NCBI GenBank assembly: GCA_008828725.1
Contig: MEHQ01000803.1
Coordinates: 62,001-126,000, forward strand
Reading direction: 5' to 3'
Length of the DNA: 64,000 nucleotides
DNA from: Saccharina japonica
Lineage: Eukaryota > Sar > Phaeophyceae > Laminariales > Laminariaceae
How positions within the stretch are numbered: position 1 is the first letter of the stretch; every line of letters starts with the position of its first letter. The notes under the pieces were generated by a model. It searched no databases. It was not told where the DNA came from and was given only the letters and a program-made list of their open reading frames with translations. A program made the translations under genes and the position numbers. Below, piece after piece: positions 10,681 through 21,989 of the stretch.

Positions 10681-11899
10681 TTTGCGACTCGCGAAAACGA
10701 AAAACGATGAGTCGATCTTATGTTGGGAGCGAATTCCGACTATCCGCCGTCGGAAGGAAAGCAGGCGGGCATGTTCTTCGAGTTGGGCGTGCGTTTCGTT
10801 TTTAGTATTTCGCACGGACGAACGTTCTCGCCAATGAATGACATAGAGCACACGCAGGCCCCGTGCTGATTATGTATCTCTACAGAGAAATTCAAGCACT
10901 GTAGTGGTCGCAAAACCACGAGACAAGAGCATACCAAAAGGGTGACAAAATTGCGGGGCAATCGTGAGGGTTTCGTTGTAACGCCTGAACATCCATGGTT
11001 GTTCTCATGTCGACCGACGCAAAAAGGCGTACCGCAGGAGTAGCCGAGTCTAGCCGCACAGCAACTTGGCACGCACCCATCAGTGATCACTTTGTCTGCT
11101 CTCAAGCGCGATGCTCGCAGCTACGCGAGAGAACAGCAGACGCGCACGAGCGAACGGCACGACACTGCCCGCTGTAGGTGTGGATAGGTCTACTTAGTTG
11201 AGGCCAGGCCTATTATTGTTCATACATACCTGGCATCACTCTGCCTGGAAATGTAAGGGACATTGGGTACTGTTAATAATAATACTATTAATGGTACGTA
11301 CGGTCCTTACACTTTCGGACAAAGTGGTACATTTCAGATGAACACTACGAGTACTCGTACGACGCACTCAAAGGTCAAGTCGGCCCCAAAGCGGCGGGCT
11401 GGTCAAAACGAAAAAAAGGCGTTCGATAGACGATGGGGGAAAATGGTATATATACCGGTATATACGCCCGCGCAAAACTGAGTCCAGCAAAAAAACTCAT
11501 GCACCTTTGGTGAAAAAATATTTGAAAAAAACAGAACGATATCGTACGAACATCTGCGAACCGGGGAAAGTGCAAAGCTGAATAGTCCAGAAAAGAAATG
11601 CCAGCAAGGTCTCTTCTAAAAAAAACTAAACTGACGTATTTTAACATTATTATAAAAACAAAAACAAAACGTTACCATACACCTGCTGTGAGTCGGGGGG
11701 GAGTGCAAAACTGTGCAAGTCCAGCAAAAAAAAAAAAAGCAGAGCGCATCTCTGACCCCCCCCCCCCCCCCCCAAAAATGAAGAAAAAACAACGTCATCA
11801 TACGTATTTTACACCTCTGCGAGGCGGAGAAAGTGCAAAACTGACAAGTCCAGCAAGTAACGCAGCATCGCTGGCCAAACATAATAAGAGTAAGAACAG

Positions 11900-11900
<1 letters not shown>

Positions 11901-11930
<30 letters not shown>

Positions 11931-11945
11931 GAATAATAATAATAC

Positions 11946-12024
<79 letters not shown>

Positions 12025-12063
12025 ATTAATATTAATACGAATAATAATACTAATAATACTACT
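11901..12063. repeat. (AAT)n microsatellite
   Basis: Roughly 160 bases of TAATAA repeats with occasional TACGAA variants. Confidence 0.95.
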
Positions 12064-12326
12064 AATAAATCAAAGCGTGATCATACATATCGTATCATAC
12101 CTCTGCGAGCCGGGGAGAGTGGTGATTTCCCGGGCACCCCCTTGCGTGGCACATGAGCACGAGCAGCTTCGCAGCCTGCTCCGAGTCGAGGGTCGGCCCT
12201 ATCGCCCTCTTACCACTTCCCTCTTCCCCCTCGTCGCCTTGGAAGTTTCCGCCCAAAAAGCCCTGCGCATGGACGAAAGAATTACAGCACAGGACATCTT
12301 CGTAATAAGACACAGGCTATCACAAT

Positions 12327-12657
12327 TCGTACAGTACAGGACACCTAATAAGAAACAGGAAATCTGGTTCAGGCTGGATTTCTTATTCGAGAGAGGGTGC
12401 TTTCTACACTAATTTCAAGATAACGACTCCTGAATTCCTTATTTTCCTCTAAATTTTCAGCCTGGCTTTCTTATTAGTCTGGCTTTCTTATCAGGTTTCC
12501 TGTACTGTAAGGAAGCCAGGCTGAGATTTAAAGGAAAACGAGAAATTCGGGAGTCGTTATCTTGAAAATAGTGTGGAAAGCACCCTCTCTCAAACAGGAA
12601 ATCCAGCCTGGTGGACCAGATTTCCCGTTTCTTATCAGGTGTCCTGTACTGTATACA
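12327..12657. mobile_element. Two MITE 'I' copies in tandem inverted arrangement
   Basis: The first copy (about 12327-12510) has ends TACAGTACAGGACACCTAAT and CAGGTTTCCTGTACTGTA. The second (about 12511-12657) is inverted, shares the GGGAGTCGTTATCTTGAAA and GTGGAAAGCACCCTCTCTC blocks, and ends CAGGTGTCCTGTACTGTA. Two more diverged pieces follow to about 12980. The lone clean copy is at 23568-23745. Confidence 0.75.
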
Positions 12658-13004
12658 GACAGTGCCGGGCCCGCTCATAAGAAAGCAGCTCACAATTAAA
12701 GTCAGCCTGAAAAAAACGGGAAAACAAAATAGGAAAGCTCTCCACCTGGACAGTGTCTAACCTTTCGAGAAGTTGACTCCTTCCTACCAGGTATGGCTGA
12801 CCTGGGCCCAAGGCATCATTCATTGTGCACTACAAATACTAAGGAAAAAGTATTCTCGGGTACCAAAATAAGAAAACGCAACATAAGAAAATGTGCTTTC
12901 GCGCTCTCTCTCCCAGAATAAGAAACTCAGCCTGGGCCTGATTTCAGGTTTCAGGTGACAGGGTCGGTACTGCTGTATATGGCAGGTTAAGTCGGGCGAG
13001 CGTC

Positions 13005-13165
13005 TAATACGGGACACCATAGTAAATACTATTAATAGTAAATAGGACCAGATATTGATATTTACTAGTAAAAATAGGTAGGTAAATAGATAGGTTTTTG
13101 GGTGTACCGTAGGTCCCCTATTTACTATTACTAGCATTACTAGTATTTACTATGCTACTCCGTAA
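13005..13165. mobile_element. MITE family 'F' copy 1
   Basis: Ends resemble TTACGGGGGACCATAGTAAA and its reverse complement. The body carries GTAAATAGGACC near one end and GGTCC...TATTTACTA near the other, plus CTATCTATTTAC/TAGGTTTTTG. This copy has extra TA-flanked micro-insertions, including TACTATTAATAGTA. Other copies: 18805, 28276, 36380, 39134, 48452 and 50412. Confidence 0.75.
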
Positions 13166-13239
13166 GAGAGAGAGAGAGAGCGCGCAGACATAAAATAACC
13201 ACGTGTTCGAATTATAGTCAGTGTGAGTGCACGCACAAC

Positions 13240-13720
13240 AGGGAGGGCGGGGGGGGGGGGGGGGGGGGGCTGAGCTCCGCGAAACTATGGAGCGGCTTTT
13301 GGACTTGGCGCACGTCGAGGAGGGTGCCTTCAGACACGTGGTTTGCTTTTTTTGAAGGGTGCGGATGACGGGGGGCGGGGGGAGGGGGGTGTGTACTCAT
13401 GTCGTGCACAGCCGTAGTCGTACGACCATAGACCCTCGCATCCCTACAATGCCGGGATGGAGCACGTTGGGTTTTCACCAACCAGGCAGACATCGCTTGC
13501 ACCAAGCGCGAAGCGCCGTGACGTATTGGGCGAGTCGCACGGAGGGTAAACTGCATCCTAGTAAGAACCGCTTGTGAGGCGGACTTGCATATGGACGGCA
13601 GCCTCCAATTAATTGATTTCATTTCTGGCGGAGGGGGGGGGGGTGTACTCGATATTCATGCATGGCCGTAGTCGTATGCCCATAGACCCTCGCATCCCTA
13701 CAATGCCTGTATTCTGCACC
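13240..13720 (-). mobile_element. Dispersed repeat R1, full copy plus fragment
   Basis: After a G run (13249-13269), 13385-13600 is R1 in reverse: GTACTCATGTCGTGCA, GACCATAGACCCTCGCATCC, CTACAATGCCGGGATGG, TTTTCACCAACCAGGCAGAC and GCGGACTTGCATATGGACG. A second truncated copy begins after the G run at about 13631. Confidence 0.75.
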
Positions 13721-14059
13721 TACTGCTTGCTTGTACCTGCTGGTGGAAAACATTAAGAGCGGAGAGGTTGGCGAAAGAATGCGACAGAGCCGTAACTTTT
13801 TTTTTCGAAGCAGGCGTATGCCTGCCTGCCTGCCTGCGTGCGAGCGCGAGCGCGAGCGCGAGCGTGGCTGGCTTTCTCGCCGCTGAAGTCTGACGAATCA
13901 TAATGCCCTTGATTTAAGGTTTGGTGACTTCCTGCGGGAATATGACGCCCGGCGCACCGGCAAAAGGAGAAGTCCAACTAAACGTCCAACCAATCAATGA
14001 CCGTGAGGGAGGATGGGGTTATCGCTCAGGGGCGCGATAATTTTTCAGCGCTCGTTTTC

Positions 14060-14175
14060 TCTCGACCACGGTCCTTAACCTCGTACAAACTGGTCCCACA
14101 TTTTGGGGACAAACTACTTGGAATTAGTGTGGGATTTTTTGTTTTCAGTTCTGCATGGGTTAAGGGTGCTGAAGA
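14060..14175 (-). mobile_element. Repeat family 'H' copy (uninterrupted)
   Basis: Plus-strand TGGTCCCACATTTTGGGGAC, AAACTACTTGGAATTAGTGT, then GGGATTTTTTGTTTTCAGTT. This is the intact version of the repeat split by element G2 near 61080; the G2 target is the TA in CACACTAATTCC on the minus strand. Diverged relatives lie at about 35611-35665, 36035-36085, 41850-41900, 60975-61045 and 62440-62490. Confidence 0.65.
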
Positions 14176-14765
14176 CAATCGCTGCTGCTGTATGTTCGGA
14201 TGGCTCTCGACCAGATTTTTCCGTGAAAATTCCTTGTTCGGTATTGGCAAAACTTCCCGTTGCCGATTTGAACGAGCGCTGAAAAACGATCGCACCTCTG
14301 TGATGTACAAGGCGCATTCTCGCGGTAACCAGCCGCCACCCAACAACTAACCGTCCAACAAGATAGACAAAATAGCTAACCAATACACCAAAAAAATAAA
14401 CAAAAAACAACATGGTCGTACCCGTCATCCCTCATCTCGCCCCCACAGCACAAAACACTTCCCGGGTCTTAAAAAACGCTGAAGACCGATCCGACCCGGT
14501 CGGGCATAACAAAAAAAAGCGGGAGGGAAAAGAAAAAAAACACAACACAACACAAACACATGCACATGCGCACAAAAAAAAACGAATGGCCCGGTCTAAT
14601 CCTCACCTCGTCCTCCGAACAGTCGTCGGCGGAGTTATCATCGCTCGTATCGCCCTCCCAGTCCATGCAGCTTCCACCGCCGTCAGGGCCATTCTTCAAC
14701 AAGAAACAAGAAACAAGCCACACGTGACAGCACCCAGCGGTGTAAATAATTCAAGGAAGACAACC

Positions 14766-14945
14766 GTCAGAATTTTCCGGGAAACAAGCCGCCCTAGCGA
14801 CAGCGTCGAGTGACACCGTCATATTTTTCCAGACCGTCAGATTTTTCCAGGGAAACAAGCTAAACCCAGCGCGACAGCGTCGAGTCACACAGTCAGATTT
14901 TTCCAGGAAAAAAAGCCACGCCGCGCGACAGCGTCGAGTGTACGG
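14766..14945. repeat. Tandem repeat, three units of about 60 bp
   Basis: Each unit has GTCAGATTTTTCCAGG, GAAACAAGC and a GCGACAGCGTCGAGT palindrome-like core. A half unit with TTTTTCCAGACC lies between units 1 and 2. The 13720-14766 stretch before it, apart from repeat H, shows no gene. Confidence 0.8.
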
Positions 14946-15499
14946 AGAAGATAAAACCGTCAGAATATTCCAAGAATATTCCAAGAACAGGAATATTCCA
15001 GGAAAGTTATTACGCAGTGCTGTACATACCACCTCGCACTCCAGGAGGTATCTGGTGAAAAAGCTGTATGGCTGGCCGATACGGGCAGGGTGGAGGGTGG
15101 CAGCAGCAGCTTCCGTCGTCGAGACCGTACTTCACTAGGCATCACAAAACCACCCACAGGCGACAGCGCCGTGTGTCTACTCATAATACAGAGACACCGT
15201 CAGACAAAATCAGGGGGAAGCCTTACCAGGCAGACCAGGAAAAATAAGCAAAAAAAAAAGCTGACCTATTATACATACGTGCTCACACGGGAGGTGTATT
15301 GTATGTACGGAGAGACACTGCTGTTGTCACAATATTCCCGGAAAAGTCTAATCTACAAAGCCCGTCAGATAACTCACACGCTGAAACGCTCAGAGCACCC
15401 TTTGAGACTTGGCCCAGGTTCGACCAAATGGTTGATGATAGTCGACACTATGCAACTCTTTCCATCTTGTTGTGTTCCTTCGAATTGTCATATTATTAC

Positions 15500-16340
15500 T
15501 CTCTGCGACGTCAGGGGGGGGGGGGGCTCCACTGGCGTGGCGCGAGAGCCGCGGCACCGGCCGCTGCTTCTCGTCCACTATCGTACTGCCAGTACCCGGG
15601 AGTCCTCCCCCCCAGCCGACTGGCCGGGGCCCTAACATACGGAGTCTCGGACGACCGAGACCCCCAATGGTAGAAAACCATTGGCATACCCCAACTGCGA
15701 GGTTGCGTCGATATTACGGTGTTTGGCCCCATACGGTACCCTGACCGGGTTGCTTCTGCCCTAACTTCCCAGCCTTTTCTATATTACGAGATACTAGCCC
15801 GCGTCCTCCGAGTTGTTGCGGGTATGTACCCTTTGGAAGACTCTGAGGACTTCCATCTTCCTGATATCTGGAACACCCTCTGCGGCACCTCCCGCCCGGC
15901 CGCCAGCGTGGTGGCTGCACCGATACGCGATGGGTGTTGGGCGACTTCGCTGGGATCAACTTCTGCCTTCGTTAAACCACCTGTGCCTCGAGGGCTTCCA
16001 TGTACCTCCACACTCTAACCACGTTCCCAGTACGAAGACGACGACAGGGGGGCGTTTCCGGCAATGTCGGATAACCCGGCAGCAACGCCACCGTGAGAGC
16101 GACGGGGCCGCCGTCTGCTCCTATACCCGGAACGCGTCCCCCAGGCGTCGTTGCGTGTGCGCACGATAACCGACCCCTGTTGAGTCTAGTCGCCTGCATG
16201 GGCTCGAAACGAACCTCGATACTGGTGGTCTGGTGCCACCGCAATTCAACAGACCCGGTCCTCCCCACAATGTGCCCCACACCAAGTAAGGTGACAAGGA
16301 ATTGATGGGGCTCCTGCGACAGCGTGCGACCGCGCATCCC
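15500..16340. other. GC-rich block without a recognised gene
   Basis: Base composition is distinctly GC-rich and non-repetitive compared with its surroundings, with open frames of up to about 120 codons on both strands, none with a domain I know. Two adjacent perfect hairpins lie at 15644-15661 (GTCTCGG, ACGA loop, CCGAGAC) and 15664-15684 (CCAATGGT, AGAAA loop, ACCATTGG). It could be an old retroelement internal region or an untranslated structured RNA. The sequence does not decide. Confidence 0.35.
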
Positions 16341-16829
16341 CCTTCCGCGGGGGCGCTTAATAAGCGGCGACGACGTACGCGACTATATTTGGAAATTGAC
16401 GCAGTGGAAGTGTAACACGCCTAAGAAAGTTACCCACGATAGTATCATACCGGCTTGATTTCCTTTCGACACACCCACGAAACAAACTCGGTAAGACGAA
16501 GGCGCAACCGACACGCGGATGAGCTGGCTGCCAGCACTCCTGACCATGGCGCGACGCCCACTGGCCCTAGCACCTCCCGACGCCCTAAATACACGGAACG
16601 GGACATAACACATTTGCGGCGAGAGGGGGCGCGGAACCGGAACATAACACACGCGGCGGAACGGCGCGGGAAAACAACACTGCGGGACGGCGCGAAAAAA
16701 AAACAACGCTTCGTGATGGCGCGAAAACAAAAACGACGCTGCGGGGCGGGGCGGCGCGGAACGGAACGGTGCGGAAACGGAACAGAACGCAAAGGCGGCG
16801 ATGGTATTAGGCAGATAAAAAAGTGGGTA

Positions 16830-17160
16830 CTATCCATGCACCGGCACGGACGAGGGTACAACCCGTGCACCGGCACGGACCGGCACGGCCAAGGGTTACT
16901 ATCCATGCACCGGCACGGACGAGGATACTATCCATGCACCGGCACGGACGAGGGTAATATCCATGCACCGGCATGGACGAGGGTACTATTCATGCACTGG
17001 CATGGACTAGGGTTAGTACTACCCATGCACCGGCATGGACGATGGTACTAGCCATGCACCGGCATGGACGATGGTACTAGCCATGCACCGGCATGGACGA
17101 TGGTACTAGCCATGCACCGGCATGGACGATGGTACTATCCATGCACCGGCATGGACGAGC
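16830..17160. repeat. 29-bp minisatellite (CATGCACCGGCATGGACG...)
   Basis: About eleven units close to CATGCACCGGCATGGACGAT followed by GGTACTAGC. Early units carry CACGG for CATGG and the later ones are nearly identical, showing recent local amplification at the right end. Confidence 0.95.
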
Positions 17161-17637
17161 GATGAGTTCGAACTCTATAGTTTAGGCTTAAATAGCAGTC
17201 ACACCTAAATTCTATGAGCTACGGCACGGGGCATATCTCCCCACACATACCGCGAGGCCTCGATAATCTTCGTCTGATGTCCCACGAAACAGTCATCCTT
17301 CCGAATGAAATACCGCGTGCACGTTCTTCCGCAGTTACTGCGAGAGAAACCACAACAGTAGGCCTAGTCTAGGCCTACCAGTCGGCAGCGGGCAGTGTCG
17401 TGCCGTTGGCTCGTGTGCCTCTGCTCTATCCACGCAGCTGTGCACATCAAGCACGAGGCACTCGAGGAGACTAAACACCTCTTCCGTCCTCCTTGCCTCT
17501 CGCCAGAACACCACTTACTTCGGTAGAGCTCATACGTCGGCAGAGCCCACGACTACCAAAACTCAACTCGGTTGGTTGACAACAAAACTCACATTTCTTT
17601 CTTTCTGTGCTTCACGTAGAAATATTACGCATCTCGG

Positions 17638-17900
17638 ACAGATAGATCAGATAGATCATCGATTCCCACTTCATGACGTACTGTAGATATTTCAAGGCAC
17701 ATACATTCCCGATCTTACATGATCTGTATGATCTGTATGATTTAGCTCATGTTTTAGGGTGGGGCCCGTATAGTTCGCATGATCTACGTAGCGCATGTTT
17801 CCTGGGTTGGGATCTGTTCTACTGTAAGCAGATCCTGCACAATTTCTCACAACGGCAGGTGAGGAACTAGATGATCTACTGTAGATATATAGATAGATAA
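17638..17900. mobile_element. MITE family 'D' (GATCAT-rich)
   Basis: Starts TCGGACAGATAGATCAGATAG and contains GATTCCCACTTCATGA, TTTAGCTCATGTTTTAGGGT, GTTTCCTGGGTTGG and AGCAGATCCTGCACAATTTC in the same order as the copy at 47325, and inverted at 40196, 42982 and 60068. The 17160-17637 stretch before it has nothing recognisable. Confidence 0.7.
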
Positions 17901-17907
17901 TGATCTA

Positions 17908-18261
17908 GTCGGTCGCCCCGATGGTCTAGAGGTAACCTCGAACGCTTCTGAACGTTGATGTCTGGAGTTCGAATCTCACGTGGGTCGGACTTTTGAGTTT
18001 ATTTGCAAAAATAAATAAAAAACGGAATCAACTGCTGAGAGCGCCAATTAATAGTAGCGTGGGTAGGCACAATTCGATGCGAGTCGACGAGGGAAGGAAA
18101 GGCTGAAGTCTTCTCGCGATAAAAATGCAAGGCAAGAACCGTAGTGGGGGAGGAGGGAGAGGAGCCCACTTTGTGACCCCGGATCTGAGTTACGACCAGG
18201 GAGGAGAGAGAAAGGAAGGGCGAAGATAATAAATGGGATGGACAAAAAAAAAAAAAAAAAA
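17908..18261 (+). mobile_element. tRNA-derived SINE, full length
   Basis: The head GGTCGCCCCGATGGTCTAGA contains a pol III A box (TGGTCTAGAGG) and, 40 bases on, a B-box-like GAGTTCGAATCTC. The body runs GCGTGGGTAGGCACAATTCG, CTCGCGATAAAAATGCAAGG, GACCCCGGATCTGAGTTACG and GAAGATAATAAATGGGATGG. It ends in an A run (about 18243-18261). It is not a functional tRNA because the acceptor stem is not complementary. Confidence 0.85.
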
Positions 18262-18394
18262 GTGTATCAGTCTAATGAGGGCGAGTGTGGAGTATGTCCC
18301 GCTCGGGATGACCCCATCTTTGGGAGCATATTTCTCACTCCACGGTCCACGGAGTTTTTTCGGTAATGAGAAAACCATGGATGATACATCATGA

Positions 18395-18500
18395 TCTGTA
18401 GATAGATGGATAGATAGATCATGATCTGTAAATAGATGGATAGATAGATCATGATCTGTAGATAGATAGATCATCATCTATCCGATGTGTGTAATTTTTC
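18395..18500. repeat. GATC-rich fragment of MITE 'D'
   Basis: Three tandem repeats of ATCATGATCTGTAGATAGAT-type units, ending ATCATCTATCCGATGTGTG, which matches the terminal part of family D. Confidence 0.5.
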
Positions 18501-18804
18501 TACACGTTCTCATTCGGATAATGTTTCCAGGCGGTGGGCGTTAGTAGGGTTACAGACCAATGTACCACTCTGTACCGAAAAACAAAGGACCATGTGCATA
18601 CTAATATCCAATCAAAACAGTCCCCTACTGTAGTACAACATTCAGGGACAGAGAGGTATGATATGTCACAGGTGTATGACACCGACTGAGGTTCTACGAC
18701 CACCGACCGACATTCACACACCTTTCTATCCCACTATATGAGGATCGTTTGGAATAAACACTAATATACAAACAGTACCTATATTTTGGGCCAGAGTTAT
18801 ACTA

Positions 18805-19634
18805 TTACGGGGGACCATAGTAAATACTAGTAAATAGGACCTACCGTACACACCAAAAACTACGAGCTGGTCCAGCCGAGAGGATTATGGTGTATTGGCC
18901 AGCTTTTTCCCAACGCAATTTTTCGAGTTTCGACCTGAAAATTTGTACGGAGCTCCCTTAGAGTACAATCGAACGATTCAAAGAGGGTCAAGTTTTTTGT
19001 TTTTCGATGGCGGAATTTTATGGTCGTTTGAACAAAATTCCGGATCACGTTTTCGCCAATAAGTGAGGAAAAAAAACAAAAATCAACCTTGACCCTCTTT
19101 GAAGCTGTAGACGACAGCGATGCAAATCACGTGTTGAAAAACAAATGGAAAAAAATCGATAATTTGGGTTGGGAAATCCAGATTTCGTGTCAAACATCAT
19201 AACATCTCAAGTTTGTATTGTAAACACTAGACACGTCATATCTCCTGATATACAACGAATTAGGGGATGGTGAGGATATCGATCGTCTTGTCATGCCTCG
19301 AGGCATCTGCACACCAAGAATCAGCCTCATCCGCTGTCCGTCTGTTTCGGACTTTCGTACCGAATTTAGTATCGAGACACCCCCATAAGTGTCGGGATTT
19401 ACTCGACATGACGTTTCTCGACGAAAACAACTCGGATTCGAAAAATTCTAACGTCTGCATATGCGCTGCAGGCCTGGGAACACTGCTGTAAAATTTGAAG
19501 TCCTAGTGTTTCCAAACGATTGCGAAAATGCCGATAGAACGATAATCGTTTTTACGGCTGGACCAGCTCGTATATATATATTACCTATTTTTACTAACAA
19601 TATGTGGTCCTATTTACTATGGCTTCCCCGCAAT
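18805..19634. mobile_element. MITE 'F' copy 2, split by element G1
   Basis: The left half is 18805-18860 (TTACGGGGGACCATAGTAAA ... GGACCTAC ... ACCAAAAAC). The right half is 19573-19634 (TATATTACCTATTTTTACTA ... GGTCCTATTTACTATGG). Joined across the insertion, the two halves match the intact copy at 39134-39255. Confidence 0.8.
18861..19572. mobile_element. TA-targeting element G1 (CGAGCTGGTCCAGCC ends)
   Basis: The 15-bp terminal inverted repeats CGAGCTGGTCCAGCC / GGCTGGACCAGCTCG are perfect and flanked by TA on both sides (the interval given includes the TAs). The interior is about 700 bases, AT-rich, with no transposase frame, so it is non-autonomous. A TA duplication points to the Tc1/mariner (IS630) superfamily. 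It is inserted in MITE F, whose uninterrupted copy at 39134 reads ACAAAAACCTATATATTT at this place. Confidence 0.85.
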
Positions 19635-19901
19635 ACTTGCCCTGGTCCGATTATTCTCCAAAATCACCGAACTAACCAACGCAAACAAACAATAAGGTGA
19701 CGGCAGAAAGTTACAAAACAACCTCCTGTCCCGCGAGCTGCTTAAAAAAAAAGCGACATCTACTACGTTGTTTATTGGGGGGGGAAAAAAACGCCTGCTG
19801 CACTCCCGTTTGTTCTGAGGACAAAATTCCTTGCAATAGCGGTTACTATTAATAGATACAATGAGCCCGTCCATCGCACTACCAAACAGGTTAACATCGT
19901 A

Positions 19902-21989
19902 TTATCGCACCTCTGCACATGCCTCCGTGAGGAAAGCGATGTGCCCCTCCACGTTGTTCGTGGGGTTCAAGATGTCCACCCGAGGGATCTGCATCTTGTG
20001 GCACGCCTGGCATTCCTGCCTCACCAGCAGCCACCACGGGTTGCCCGTAACCGTCGCCGTGTAGCTCTCGCTGCAGGCCCCGCACTGGTACCGCACCTCC
20101 CGCGGCTGCAGCAGCGCCGCCGGAAAAGCCGACGACCTTCGTCGCTTCGGCTGGCGCGGGGCCACCAGCATCCTCCCCCCCCCCCCCTCCTCCTCCTCCT
20201 CCTCCGCCACTGCCGCCTCTGTCCGCCGTCGATAACAGCGGGGCGGGTAGAGCCGGCGCCGTACTACCGCTACTACCACTGGCAACGCATGTAGCGCATA
20301 CACCAGACGCAGCGGCGGTGGTGACAGGTCCCGAGCGAGGCGGCTGTCCTTGGTACACGGCCGAAAATGCCGCCCTCGCCATCCCTGCTGGACCAGCAGC
20401 ACGCGCCACCGTCGTCACCGCCGCCGCGCCTGCTCTCCCCACGCTCGCGTCCCAGACAGGAGGAGTGGGTACGCCGCCCCCCCCGACCACCGCCATCGCT
20501 ACCGGCGGGGCCGGAGCAGCCGCCAGAGCAGTGGCCGGAGCCGCGGTCAGCGCCGCCGCTGCCGTAACGGCATTGGTTGCGACGCCAGCCGTGGCAGCAA
20601 CCGCCGAGCCGTTAGCAAGCCGGGGGGCGGAATACGCTATCTGCGCTTGCATCGGCTCCTGCTTCGGCAAGATGTACGAGACGGCCGCGGCGGTAGAGGG
20701 AGTCGATCCCTGGACACGCCCAGGAGCGCCAACGCTAGGGGTTAACGCCGCCGCGCCTTCCGTAAGGGCGGTGCGCGCGTTTGTCATCTTAGTCGGAGTC
20801 GCCGTCGTAGCCGCCATCGCAGCCCCGGCAGGGACGGTAGCACCACCACCAGCAGCAGCAAAAGCAGCAGCAGGGGCAGGAGCAGCAGCAGCAGCTGCGG
20901 GCGATGGCGTTGATGGAGGCAACGGCGACGACAACACCGCAGCGGCGGCGGCGGCGGTGCTGCTTACCGGACGCTCGTCAGCCCAGAGCTCCCGCTTCAC
21001 CGCACTCGGCGTTGCCCCCACGGCAGCAGCAGCAGCAGCAGCAGCGGCGGCGGCTTCGCTTCGCGCCTGCTGCCCCTCCACCGGCCTCGCGGCTCTCGCA
21101 GAGAACGGGCCAAAGCCTTCCACCTTCCCTTGGGCCTGGGCCTCCCCGCCGGGCAGCAAGCGCGAGAAATCGCTAGGGCTCTGCTCGTCCCGGGCGTACG
21201 GCGTGCCGGGGAGCATGAAGGGAGCGGATGCCGTTCCGTCCAAGCCAGCGCGGCAGGGTGAGTAGCTGTCGTCCGCTGCGAAGACCCCCTCGGCCTCGAG
21301 CTGGCTTAAAATGTCAAGGTGATCCCGGCGGTGCTGGCAGAGTCGCTCCGTTACGCGACCCAACCCGCCCGAGCCGCGCCAGCTCGGTTCCTGCGCGTCA
21401 CGCCTCTTCTGCTCTCGCTCGCCGAAAGGAGAGACCGCGTCAAAAATGCCGCTGGTGGTGCTAGTACTGCTAGCAGCTCCGAAGATGTGCCCGTTCAGCT
21501 CCATCCCCACCGAGCACGAAACGACCCCCTCCCCAACGTACCCCCCCCCTTCCCCCCCTTGCGTCCCGTCTTGCGACGGGCTCTCCCCCAAGCCTTCCAT
21601 GCCGCTCGACACCGACGAGCTCCTAGACGTGGACCCTTCTCCGTCGCCGCTACTAGCGCCGCCACCGGACCCGCCGCCACCGCCGCCGCTACAGCTGCTG
21701 CTAAGGCTGCTGCTGCTAAGGCTGCACATGTTGTTCCGACTGCCCCCTGTCTTGCTCGAGTCCAAGGCGAGCGACAGGCTACCGCAACGCAGCTGGTTGA
21801 CGAGGTTGGCCTTCACGGGCGTAATGGAGGTCGCGATGTGCTCTTCCAGGAGGGCGAGCTGGGGCATCGAGAGGGGGTCGCGCCCGCTCCGGGCGTCTCG
21901 CATGCGAGCCATCGTTCGGCGCACGTGGGTCGTGAAGAAGCGGAGCCTGCCCAGCTTCGAGTCGGTTGCGGCTCCCGCTGCGGTCTCGG
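19902..21989 (-). CDS. Uncharacterised gene, exon 3 (frameshifted at poly-C)
   Basis: The acceptor ctgctgcag follows a long pyrimidine tract (22000-22035). The first part encodes SKLGRLRFFTTHVRRTMARM and LALLEEHIATSITPVKANLV, then about 500 residues of Ala/Gly/Pro/Ser-rich sequence with CAG/GCN repeats. The frame open from 21989 goes out of register after the GGA/G run at 20175-20205. In the -1/+1 neighbour frame the sequence continues as RQPKRRRSSAFPAALLQPRE, then the CGAC (20073-20084) and CQAC (20001-20012) pairs around NPWWLLVRQE, ending at TAA 19902-19904. A donor-like GAG|GTGCGA just before the stop allows a further exon. An ORF starting at 22077 would give a signal-peptide-like start, but I read that part as intron. 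Confidence 0.6.

Noticed and set aside
20318..21265. A 315-residue Ala-rich open frame on the plus strand
   Set aside because: It is the antisense shadow of the GCN/CAG-rich minus-strand exon and has no independent features.
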